DNA of 64,000 bases from Clostridiaceae bacterium (GTDB taxonomy: Bacteria; Bacillota; Clostridia; Lachnospirales; Lachnospiraceae), in contig CAJTGE010000004.1 in assembly GCA_910575795.1 (NCBI GenBank), positions 162,842 to 226,841 of the forward strand, written 5' to 3'. This document shows positions 33,463 to 40,663 of the stretch, in pieces. The notes beneath the pieces were generated by a model. The model searched no databases. It worked only from the letters and a program-made list of their open reading frames with translations, and was not told the origin of the DNA. A program made the translations under genes and the position numbers. Positions within the stretch are counted from its first letter, which is position 1. Every line of letters begins with the position of its first letter.

Positions 33463-33813
33463 GTGGTGCTGATATGTATGCTCTTTCATGGCATCGGCTT
33501 TATCAAGGAATTTTTCGGCGTCCTGAAGGAGGAAGAAGAAAACGGCAGGATCCTGACCTATGGAACCCCTGTCACAGGGACCTATACCGTACTTGCCGTC
33601 CGGGACTTCTACACTGGAACGCACCAGGGCATAAAGCTCCTGGCGGAAGCACAGGATGGCAAAAGAAGTCTGTTCTGGACCAGGTATGACCCGATTGCTT
33701 ATGTTGCGCCGTCGGAGTTCATTTTTTCCGAAATGCTGAAGCCCGGTGACCGCGTTTCTGTCTCTGTGAATGACGAGGATAAGATCCGGATTAGCATGTT
33801 TTACGGACAATGA
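33463..33813 (+). CDS. Small membrane protein; start uncertain
   Basis: The annotated GTG gives 116 residues but has no ribosome site and cuts into a hydrophobic helix. The frame is open upstream, and the only good Shine-Dalgarno (AAGGAGG at 33406-33412) points to about 33421, where the codon is TTA. Read from there, the N-terminus would be NNGLSILANVITAVVLICM, a plausible membrane helix. The rest is a small beta-rich domain (TYTVLAVRDFYTGTH, then GDRVSVSVNDEDKIRISM). It may work with the lipoprotein encoded just upstream. An unusual start codon, or a base error, is possible. Confidence 0.55.
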   Translation: MVLICMLFHGIGFIKEFFGVLKEEEENGRILTYGTPVTGTYTVLAVRDFYTGTHQGIKLLAEAQDGKRSLFWTRYDPIAYVAPSEFIFSEMLKPGDRVSVSVNDEDKIRISMFYGQ

Positions 33814-33824
33814 TTATGCTATAT

Positions 33825-33861
33825 GGGCTCACTGTGTGATTGCAGTGAGCTCTATTTTTTT
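33825..33861 (+). terminator. Intrinsic terminator
   Basis: GGCTCACTG pairs with CAGTGAGCT and is followed by seven T. Confidence 0.88.
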
Positions 33862-33886
33862 GCCTATAGCCCATATATCCCCGTTT

Positions 33887-33894
33887 CCATACTT
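33887..33894 (+). promoter_or_regulatory. CCATACTT motif
   Basis: Member of the element-wide family, followed by TCTGTGAAGCAACAAAAGAC, close to the downstream bases at 40610. It starts a cluster of three small genes. Confidence 0.5.
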
Positions 33895-33947
33895 TCTGTG
33901 AAGCAACAAAAGACACTAGAGAATGCAAAAAGACAACGGAAGGAAAA

Positions 33948-34211
33948 ATGAAAAGCAAAGCGGACATCCATGTGATAAAGAGAAATTTTTATCAGGACAG
34001 ATGGAACGAAAAGAAAGTATGGGAAGTAGCTACACTGGTTGGAGGTTTGTACCTCAGGCAGTACATTGATGGAGTTCAGTATGGCAGAGGAACCCGGACC
34101 ACGAAGAAATTCATCAGGAGTATCGGCATCCTTGGATTCCAGGAGATAGACGGTGAGATCATGGATGCCCCTGATAAAAAGGGAAAAGTATTTGTGAGAA
34201 GGGAGGCTTAA
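33948..34211 (+). CDS. Small hypothetical protein
   Basis: 87 residues starting just after GGAAGG. It is basic, with a beta-rich pattern (VWEVATLVGGLYLRQYIDGVQYGRG) and no known motif. It is first in a three-gene run (33948, 34216, 34641). Confidence 0.6.
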   Translation: MKSKADIHVIKRNFYQDRWNEKKVWEVATLVGGLYLRQYIDGVQYGRGTRTTKKFIRSIGILGFQEIDGEIMDAPDKKGKVFVRREA

Positions 34212-34215
34212 TTCT

Positions 34216-34584
34216 ATGAAAACCAGCATTGACAATATCAAGGACGCTGTGGCAATCTTCCGTGGGATTGGGCTCATGGACGATTACCGGTATGATGGCA
34301 GCCACCAGCAAAGGGAACGGGATCTGGCTGAACGTTACAAGCGGGCCGCTGGAATGGTCGTAGATGAGATGATCAAGGGTGAGTGGCATACCGTGGATGA
34401 CCTTCTCCCGGAAGAAGGAAAGCCGATCATGCTCACTATGGTCAGTGGACATTACGGGTTCGTGTATACGGGTTCTGCTGTATACAAAGACGGAAAGATG
34501 TACTACATCGATATTGACGGCTGCAATGACGGGCCATTCTGGAACCGTCTGAGTGAGTACAAGGTCCGATGGAAATACATCTGA
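34216..34584 (+). CDS. Small hypothetical protein
   Basis: 122 residues; the start follows GGGAGG by about nine bases. The first half is helical (DNIKDAVAIFRGIGLMDDYRYDG). The second is beta-rich (PIMLTMVSGHYGFVYTGSAVYKDGKMYYIDIDG) and resembles small DUF551-like folds of phage genomes, without a firm match. It is cotranscribed with its neighbours. Confidence 0.6.
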   Translation: MKTSIDNIKDAVAIFRGIGLMDDYRYDGSHQQRERDLAERYKRAAGMVVDEMIKGEWHTVDDLLPEEGKPIMLTMVSGHYGFVYTGSAVYKDGKMYYIDIDGCNDGPFWNRLSEYKVRWKYI

Positions 34585-34640
34585 GCACCCCAGAAAACAA
34601 GCCGGGTAACTACAAAAAAAATCAGAGAGGAGAAAAAAGC

Positions 34641-34895
34641 ATGGAGAATATGAGCAGAGAACTGGAGTTAAATGATGAACAATCAGAGAGGAACGACACC
34701 ATTCATCAGGCCGTGTACGACCTGTGCGTTGTCATGACACATGACGATGATCTGGAATGGGATATGGAGTATATTGGCGAGATCGCAGACGGTGTGGCTT
34801 CCATACTGACATCCCAGGGGAAGAAAGTGCGGTATCCCTCTGTCGTGACTAATCCAGATGGAATACAGCATATCGAGGAATACTATTCCAAATGA
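34641..34895 (+). CDS. Small acidic hypothetical protein
   Basis: 84 residues. The start at 34641 is chosen because GAGAGGAG precedes it; an earlier in-frame ATG (34569) would overlap the previous gene and lacks a ribosome site. It is acidic and helical (NDTIHQAVYDLCVVMTHDDDLEW). No family is recognised. Confidence 0.6.
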   Translation: MENMSRELELNDEQSERNDTIHQAVYDLCVVMTHDDDLEWDMEYIGEIADGVASILTSQGKKVRYPSVVTNPDGIQHIEEYYSK

Positions 34896-34929
34896 TCTAA
34901 AAAATAAGGAGAATGCTTTTTTCAAAAGA

Positions 34930-34957
34930 GCGTCTGGAACATCCAGGCGTTCTTTTT
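34930..34957 (+). terminator. Intrinsic terminator
   Basis: CGTCTGG pairs with CCAGGCG and is followed by a T-run. Confidence 0.75.
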
Positions 34958-34991
34958 CTGTACAAATCCACAGAAACGCCCTTGACCGTTG

Positions 34992-34999
34992 CCATACTT
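34992..34999 (+). promoter_or_regulatory. CCATACTT motif
   Basis: Member of the element-wide family, followed by CCAGTGGAATAAATT. AATCCACAGAAACGCC just upstream resembles the DnaA-like repeat. Confidence 0.5.
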
Positions 35000-35042
35000 C
35001 CAGTGGAATAAATTATAAGACATAGAGAAAGGGGATTTAATA

Positions 35043-35666
35043 ATGAAAGAGACAGTGGAAACCAAAAAAGAAACTAAGAGGGAAGAACTCTGCGTGAACA
35101 CAAAGCTGGGACAACTGGTCGCTTACGCATCCACCGACCCGGAACATCCAGGTATCTTTATCGACCTGAGACAGGAAGGGCAGGAGTGCATGGCACCAAT
35201 CTGTCTGGCTGAATTTACTGGTGACGACTGTGATTCCTCCGGCAAAGAACTCCCTCCCTCTATCGTGTGCAGAGTGTGGGGAGACGCCGCAAGGGAAGAT
35301 TATGCATACCAGGTGACATGCAGGAACATGGATGAGTATTTCGCAGAGAGGCACAGCGGGACCGGAATCACGGACAGGCTTGGAGACGATCAGAAACTCT
35401 GCACTGATACAGAACTTGGACAGCTCATCGCTTACGCAGGCGGAGATCCGGAATATCCCGGCATCTTCATTGATATAAAGCGTGGCAGTGTTGACGGGCC
35501 AATTCTCCTTGCGGAGTACACAGAAACGGAGTATACACCGTCCGGCATGCTCCCGCCATCCATCATAACCAGGATCTGGGGGAATACCATGGACGATGAT
35601 TATACGAACACGTTCGTTTCTGAGAACATGGAGAAGTTCTTCGCGGATACAGACAGCAACAACTAA
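35043..35666 (+). CDS. Hypothetical protein of two tandem repeats
   Basis: 207 residues starting after AAAGGGG. It consists of two related units of about 85 residues: NTKLGQLVAYASTDPEHPGIFIDLR with LPPSIVCRVWGD, then DTELGQLIAYAGGDPEYPGIFIDIK with LPPSIITRIWGN. The internal duplication is old, as only part of the residues agree. It is acidic with no catalytic motif seen, so a binding role is likeliest. It lies 49 bp ahead of ligA in the same apparent unit. Confidence 0.7.
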   Translation: MKETVETKKETKREELCVNTKLGQLVAYASTDPEHPGIFIDLRQEGQECMAPICLAEFTGDDCDSSGKELPPSIVCRVWGDAAREDYAYQVTCRNMDEYFAERHSGTGITDRLGDDQKLCTDTELGQLIAYAGGDPEYPGIFIDIKRGSVDGPILLAEYTETEYTPSGMLPPSIITRIWGNTMDDDYTNTFVSENMEKFFADTDSNN

Positions 35667-35715
35667 GAACAACCCGGCAACAAATAAAAAAATTTTAAGA
35701 AAAGGAGAAAAAATC

Positions 35716-37776
35716 ATGGAGATCAGAAAAATGGATGATAGCAATTCGGTACAGGCAACACTCACAAGGATGCTGGCGGACGCGTCCCGGGCCTATTACA
35801 ACGGATTCCCGTTGACCATGGCTGACGCGGAATTTGACCGGCTTTATGAACAGCTGATGGAGGCAGAGCGCATCAGCGGCTTTGCTTATAATACCAGCCC
35901 GACTGTCCATGCTGGTGCGTCAGTGGTTACGGAACTTAAGAAAATGCGCCATGAGGTGCCGGCTTTGTCCCTCGATAAAGTCAAATACGAGAACCGTGAG
36001 AAGATGGTATCCTGGCTTGGCGGCCAGAGCGGCGTCCTTAGCTGGAAACTGGACGGCCTGACCATCGTGGCTACCTATGATAATGGGAAACTGACCCGGG
36101 CAGTCACCAGAGGTGATGGAGAGGAAGGCGGCATTGTCACACACAATGCGGTATCCTTCCATGGCCTGCCCGTGACGATCCCCTATAAAGGCCATATGGC
36201 CATAAGGGGAGAAGCATTAATGTCCTATGAGGAGTTTGCGCGGATCAATGAGGAAACGGACGGGCTCTATGAGAACCCGAGAAATTTGGCAGCATCCACC
36301 GTCCAGATGTATGACGGGAGGGAGTCAGCGAAAAGAAAGATCGACTTTTACGCATTCAAGCTGGTCACGCCGGAAGCAGACAGTGCGGAACCGGATCTTA
36401 ACACGGAAACCGGGAGATTCCGCTTCATGGAATCCTGTGGGATCCGGATCGTGCCGCATGAAACCGTAAACGCCGGGGATGTCCTCAGCAAGATCGAAGA
36501 GTGGAAAGAAAAACTGTCCGGGAATGAGTTCCCGACTGACGGCCTGGTATTCTCCTATGAGAACCAGATTTACGCGGATTCCCTGGGCAGCACTAACAAG
36601 TATCCAAGGGGGTCTATCGCCCTGAAATGGAAGGATGAGAGCAAGGAAACCACGGTCAGCGATGTGCGTTTCTCCGTAGGCAGAACCGGGAAGATCACCC
36701 CAGTGGCAATCTTTTCCTCATCCGTCCGTCTGGGGGCTGGAAGCAACATCAGCCGTGCTTCCCTCCACAATATCTCCATCATGCAGCATGTGCCGGAGAC
36801 AGGAAACCCGGGGAACACCCTCCCGGTAAAGATTGGGAGCAAGGCAGAAGTAGCCCTTGCCCAGATGATCATCCCGACTGTGCTTTCCGTAAAAGGCGGG
36901 GAGACGGACGTGGAGATCCCGTCCGTATGCCCGATCTGCGGAGAGCCGACTGTTTTAAAAAAGAATGGAGATGTGGAAGTTCTCTACTGTAAGAACACAA
37001 AGTGCGCAGCCCGTACCAGGGGCGCCCTGGAGAGCGCATTCAGCAAGAGCGGCCTGTATGTGAAAGGGATTGGCCCTTCCTCTATCGAGGATCTGCAGCA
37101 GGCAAGGCTCCTGACCATCTATCCGGCGGGACTCTTTACCATGGAGAAACGGTATGGCCGGGAACTTCCGGACAGGCTAAGAAAACTGGAAGGCTGGGGA
37201 AAGAAGAGCTGGAACAACCTCCTTGATGCGGTCAACGAGGCCAGGAAGACCACACTCAGACGGTTTTTATACAGCCTGGGTGTGCCGCTGCTTGGTAACG
37301 ACTTATCCAAGAAACTTTCCGACTACTGGAACGGGGATATTGAGGGGTTCCTGGGTTTTTACCAGAACCCGGATGAGTCTGAGCTGCAGCGGCTGGAAGG
37401 AGTAGGCGCTTTTAAGGCACATGCCATTACCCGGTGGTGTAGGAAAATAAAAGCGGAGCCGGAGAGCGACCTGATGCTCCATGCACTGATCAATGAGCTG
37501 GAGTTTGAGTCTCCTGCGGATACGTCGGCCGGCGGGGATTCCTTGTCTGGGCTGACTTTCGTGATTACCGGCTCCGTGTTTCAGTACAAGAACCGTGACG
37601 AATTCAAGGCTTCTGTGGAAGCACGCGGCGGGAAGGTTGCCGGATCCGTGTCCAAAAAGACATCGTTCCTGGTCAACAACGACAGCGAGAGTACATCAGG
37701 AAAGAATAAAAAAGCACAGGAACTTAGCGTTCCGGTCATTACAGAACAGGAGTTCATTGAACGGTTTGGCCGGTGA
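35716..37776 (+). CDS. ligA: NAD+-dependent DNA ligase
   Basis: 686 residues from the ATG after AAAGGAG; an earlier in-frame ATG lies inside the previous gene. The Ia domain is N-terminal (AYYNGFPLTMADAEFDRLY). The adenylation lysine is in WKLDGL near residue 111, followed by TRGDGEEGG and NPRNLAAST. The OB fold, a C4 zinc finger (CPICGEPT, then CKNTKCAAR near 405-430), HhH repeats and a C-terminal BRCT domain (about 609-686: LSGLTFVITGSVFQYKNRD) are in the usual order. It joins nicks between Okazaki fragments. A complete LigA on a mobile element is uncommon and complements the element polymerase, TopB and RecJ. A terminator follows directly. Confidence 0.96.
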   Translation: MEIRKMDDSNSVQATLTRMLADASRAYYNGFPLTMADAEFDRLYEQLMEAERISGFAYNTSPTVHAGASVVTELKKMRHEVPALSLDKVKYENREKMVSWLGGQSGVLSWKLDGLTIVATYDNGKLTRAVTRGDGEEGGIVTHNAVSFHGLPVTIPYKGHMAIRGEALMSYEEFARINEETDGLYENPRNLAASTVQMYDGRESAKRKIDFYAFKLVTPEADSAEPDLNTETGRFRFMESCGIRIVPHETVNAGDVLSKIEEWKEKLSGNEFPTDGLVFSYENQIYADSLGSTNKYPRGSIALKWKDESKETTVSDVRFSVGRTGKITPVAIFSSSVRLGAGSNISRASLHNISIMQHVPETGNPGNTLPVKIGSKAEVALAQMIIPTVLSVKGGETDVEIPSVCPICGEPTVLKKNGDVEVLYCKNTKCAARTRGALESAFSKSGLYVKGIGPSSIEDLQQARLLTIYPAGLFTMEKRYGRELPDRLRKLEGWGKKSWNNLLDAVNEARKTTLRRFLYSLGVPLLGNDLSKKLSDYWNGDIEGFLGFYQNPDESELQRLEGVGAFKAHAITRWCRKIKAEPESDLMLHALINELEFESPADTSAGGDSLSGLTFVITGSVFQYKNRDEFKASVEARGGKVAGSVSKKTSFLVNNDSESTSGKNKKAQELSVPVITEQEFIERFGR

Positions 37777-37808
37777 TGCGCTGGTTGCTAAGCTGGAAAT
37801 ACCCTGAT

Positions 37809-37840
37809 ACAGGAGGAGATTAATCCTCCTGTTTTTTTTT
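37809..37840 (+). terminator. Intrinsic terminator after ligA
   Basis: ACAGGAGG pairs with CCTCCTGT and is followed by nine T. Confidence 0.92.
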
Positions 37841-37863
37841 ACCCTTTAATCCCTATGGCGTTT

Positions 37864-37871
37864 CCATAATT
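37864..37871 (+). promoter_or_regulatory. CCATAATT variant of the element motif
   Basis: GGCGTTTCCATAATTTC is followed by AATGAAACC, 38 bp before the next start. It is the closest member to a consensus -10 (CATAAT). Confidence 0.5.
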
Positions 37872-37908
37872 TCAATGAAACCATATCAAGAAAAAGGAGG
37901 AAATAAAA

Positions 37909-38223
37909 ATGTTAGTTGAAAGAAAAGAAAACGGCGACTTCACGATCACCAGAGAGCCCGGTGAGGAGCTGTGCCTGGAGGAAGAGAACCTTGCTGTCGC
38001 AATCCTGTGGCATGTCCCAGACATGGAGCTTCTGGGGGAGCAGGGATGCGCCGGCAATTTCGACATGTACCAGTGCTTCTACAACCTCTATACGGACAAG
38101 AAATATATGATCCTGTATGGGCGTGATGAGGATGCCTTCCTGAACGGTGAGACAATCCTTCTTAAAGCCATGGATCTGAATGAAGATGACAAGGCTGACC
38201 TGAGAAGGGAGGAGATCGCATGA
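37909..38223 (+). CDS. Small acidic hypothetical protein
   Basis: 104 residues; the start follows AAAAGGAGG. It is acidic, with a compact alpha/beta pattern (FTITREPGEELCLEEENLAVAILWHV, then NFDMYQCFYNLYTDKKYMILYG). No family is recognised. It overlaps the next gene by four bases. Confidence 0.65.
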   Translation: MLVERKENGDFTITREPGEELCLEEENLAVAILWHVPDMELLGEQGCAGNFDMYQCFYNLYTDKKYMILYGRDEDAFLNGETILLKAMDLNEDDKADLRREEIA

Positions 38224-38858
38224 GCCGCCAGATGATCGTGGTCGCAAAAGACTATGCCGGGGAGGAATATGAGTTCCCCGATGTGTACCCCGTTGATGGG
38301 GACAGCAAGAGTGACTGTGACCGTGAACGTGCCGTTGCGCTGATGGGTATGCTTTACCACAGTTATTTGAAAACAGAGGAGAAGGAATCCGCAATCCCAA
38401 TTGACCATAAGCGTTCCTACTATTCGGAAACAGAAGCATATGGCCAGATCGCATGGGAAAACGGGGATGTCCACCGCTATTTCCTGACGGAAACTCAGGA
38501 CATCCCCGGATTTGAAGAAACAGGCACCAGCAAGGAGGATATCAATGCCTCCTCGGGTGCGGATAATCCATGGTCTGGGCAGGTATTAAGCCTCTCGACC
38601 GTCCATATCATCCCGGATGCCACCGATTTCCTGGCCATTCCAAGGAATTCGGATGCATTCCAGAACTTCCCAAACAGTGACAGCTGTATCATGCATGTCA
38701 CAAATGCTGAGGAAGCGCTGGGATACGATATCCCACTTTGCGTCAAGGATTGTATCCGGTATGCCTGGAAGAATCATTACTCCTGGATCTATTTCGGATA
38801 CGAAGGAAAAGAATGTCATGGACTTCCGACTTACCGCTCCGCATGGGACAAAATCTGA
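38220..38858 (+). CDS. Hypothetical protein
   Basis: 212 residues. The ATG overlaps the preceding stop, with GGGAGGAG upstream. It is acidic to neutral, with probable mixed fold and conserved-looking aromatic residues near the C-terminus (CIRYAWKNHYSWIYFGYEGKE). No motif is recognised. It belongs to the operon 37909-39176 or beyond. Confidence 0.65.
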   Translation: MSRQMIVVAKDYAGEEYEFPDVYPVDGDSKSDCDRERAVALMGMLYHSYLKTEEKESAIPIDHKRSYYSETEAYGQIAWENGDVHRYFLTETQDIPGFEETGTSKEDINASSGADNPWSGQVLSLSTVHIIPDATDFLAIPRNSDAFQNFPNSDSCIMHVTNAEEALGYDIPLCVKDCIRYAWKNHYSWIYFGYEGKECHGLPTYRSAWDKI

Positions 38859-38879
38859 AAAGACAATGAGGTGAAAACG

Positions 38880-39176
38880 ATGAAGCTGAATCATTTTTTA
38901 GAAAATCAGGAGTGTGCAGGCAGACGTTTTACGGCATGGCTGCACTGGATGGAAGGCAGGGATACGCCAGATGAGGACATCAACGGTGTGTATGGCAGTA
39001 ATGGCCGGATTCTTTATATGCCCGGCGAATCGGTTCTGGTGACAAGGATTGACGAGCAGAACAGCTTAGTCGCCATGAGTAATGAGCAGAACACGGAAGG
39101 GTATGAGGATTTTGTGATCCCATTCGCTCAGTTCCAGAGGGATTTCGGCATGTGGCCGCCTCAGCTGGAGCTGTAG
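38880..39176 (+). CDS. Small hypothetical protein
   Basis: 98 residues from the ATG at 38880 (GAGG eight bases upstream). A GTG three codons earlier is the alternative. It is beta-rich (GRRFTAWLHWMEGRD, then ILYMPGESVLVTRIDEQN) and not recognised. Confidence 0.6.
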   Translation: MKLNHFLENQECAGRRFTAWLHWMEGRDTPDEDINGVYGSNGRILYMPGESVLVTRIDEQNSLVAMSNEQNTEGYEDFVIPFAQFQRDFGMWPPQLEL

Positions 39177-39270
39177 AATATGATGTTTTGATAATCCAGA
39201 AGCTGTTGCAGGATCTGAATTCGATGATATAAATTTTGTACGATGCATGGAGAGATAGGAGGCATAAAAA

Positions 39271-39652
39271 ATGAAACTGGATAGGGAACTTATTCGAGAC
39301 ATCAAAAAGCAAGCCAATGGTGATGGCAGCCGGAAGGTAAAAATGGCATTTTTGAAGCGAGTTAGAGATACAAAAAAAAGCTCTTTCTACTCCAGATGTC
39401 ATGCTCGGCGGATTTGATGCGGCTATAAAAGAGTATGGGCGCGTACCTGTCGCAATCTGCACAGCCGCCACGCTCTGGCAAAGGAAAGAGCGGATTGACC
39501 GCTGGAAAATCGAATGGGCCATGGAAGTCCTTAATGCATGGAATAACAGAACGAATAGCACTATAGAGATTGCTGCCATTGATGATGGCCTGCATCCAAC
39601 AAGAATATGTGGATATGCAGGAGACTTTATACGGCTCACAACGGAGGGATAA
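39271..39652 (+). pseudogene. Small gene broken or recoded by a frameshift at an A8 run
   Basis: A good start (AGGAGG, then ATG at 39271) opens a frame of 47 codons that ends at 39415-39417. From the A-run 39372-39379 the next frame is open to 39652 and has no ribosome site of its own near its first ATG (39401). With seven A instead of eight, the two join into a single protein of about 127 residues, reading through RDTKKALSTPDVMLGGFD. The C-terminal part (IKEYGRVPVAICTAATLWQR, then WAMEVLNAWNNR) looks like a normal small element protein. It is either a mutated gene, a sequencing indel or transcriptional slippage at the homopolymer. Confidence 0.7.
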
Positions 39653-39653
39653 C

Positions 39654-39836
39654 ATGAGGCAAAAATTAATTCGCCGGTATAAGCGCCAAGTGGCACGCGC
39701 TGAAGAAAGAGAGCGAAGTTACGAAGAAAAGAAAGAGCGTCTGTCAGAGCATGGCTATTACATGATGGGCTTTTTTGCAGGAGTGGCATACGCGTATGCT
39801 AATGCGGCAGATGATCTGGAAGATGTGGAATTATAA
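39654..39836 (+). CDS. Small basic helical protein
   Basis: 60 residues starting two bases after the previous stop, with GGAGGG upstream. The N-terminal half is strongly basic and helical (RQKLIRRYKRQVARAEERERS). A short hydrophobic Ala/Tyr-rich segment follows (MGFFAGVAYAYANAA). Nucleic-acid or membrane association is possible. No family is recognised. Confidence 0.6.
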   Translation: MRQKLIRRYKRQVARAEERERSYEEKKERLSEHGYYMMGFFAGVAYAYANAADDLEDVEL

Positions 39837-39853
39837 AAAAGGAGATAAGAAAT

Positions 39854-40519
39854 ATGATTACATTAGAAAATTTTGGGCCTAACAACCGTGAGAGGAATAT
39901 TGGCAACAGTCTTTACCTGATCTGCCTGGATGAGGTTACAAAAAAGTGGTACATTCTTGAATGCTACAGTACGATTGATGTATGGGCAACCGGGAAAGCA
40001 TTTTACGGCCACGATCTGGGCAATGTGATCGGCGTACTGAACAGCTTTACGGAGGAAAAAGAAATCGTTTCCCAGAAAGCGTTAAAGAACAGGGCAAAGA
40101 AGGCGCCGGATCAGAAGAAAGAAAACACTATAGGAACCGCTGCGCCGGAAAGCAAAGACAGCAATAATACCAAGATCCCGGTAAAGCCAAAAACGATTTC
40201 CCAGGATCTGTTCAAGCAGATGATCTTTGACATTCTGATGGAGTCCCAGGATCAGATATCTACAGATGTCATAATGGCATTCCTGGATATTCTGGACCGT
40301 TATGACATTGGAAGCCCGTGGAGACACATGGAAGACGGGAAACCTGCATCCGGGAAGTATTTCTTTATCAAGCTGAAGAAATCCGCTGGGTACACTGACC
40401 CGTACTGGCAGGAACCAATTCTTGCCGTGCGAATGAAGGGCGGGTTCCATGTTGCGGGACGTCCGTTTTCAGACACGGAAGTGGAAGCGTACAGCGAGAT
40501 CCGCATCCCGAGGGAATGA
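39854..40519 (+). CDS. Hypothetical protein
   Basis: 221 residues starting after AAGGAGAT. The N-terminal 75 residues look folded (NSLYLICLDEVTKKWYILECYSTIDVWATGKAFY). A Lys/Pro/Asn-rich linker spans about 80-115. A second helical domain follows (LFKQMIFDILMESQDQISTDVIMAFLDIL). No diagnostic motif is present. It is last in the small-gene block; a terminator follows. Confidence 0.65.
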   Translation: MITLENFGPNNRERNIGNSLYLICLDEVTKKWYILECYSTIDVWATGKAFYGHDLGNVIGVLNSFTEEKEIVSQKALKNRAKKAPDQKKENTIGTAAPESKDSNNTKIPVKPKTISQDLFKQMIFDILMESQDQISTDVIMAFLDILDRYDIGSPWRHMEDGKPASGKYFFIKLKKSAGYTDPYWQEPILAVRMKGGFHVAGRPFSDTEVEAYSEIRIPRE

Positions 40520-40559
40520 CTGGTATAACCAACAACATATAAGAAACTGACATTTTATG

Positions 40560-40585
40560 CCCCGGATAACCTCCGGGGTATTTTT
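40560..40585 (+). terminator. Intrinsic terminator
   Basis: CCCCGGA pairs with TCCGGGG and is followed by five T. Confidence 0.85.
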
Positions 40586-40609
40586 GTGCCCATATCCCCT
40601 GTGCTGTCG

Positions 40610-40617
40610 CCATACTT
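40610..40617 (+). promoter_or_regulatory. CCATACTT motif ahead of recJ
   Basis: Member of the element-wide family, followed by TCCGTGAAACAACAAAAAGA, which closely matches the bases after the copy at 33887. Confidence 0.5.
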
Positions 40618-40663
40618 TCCGTGAAACAACAAAAAGACATAAGGGAAAGGAGAGAAGGAGGAA

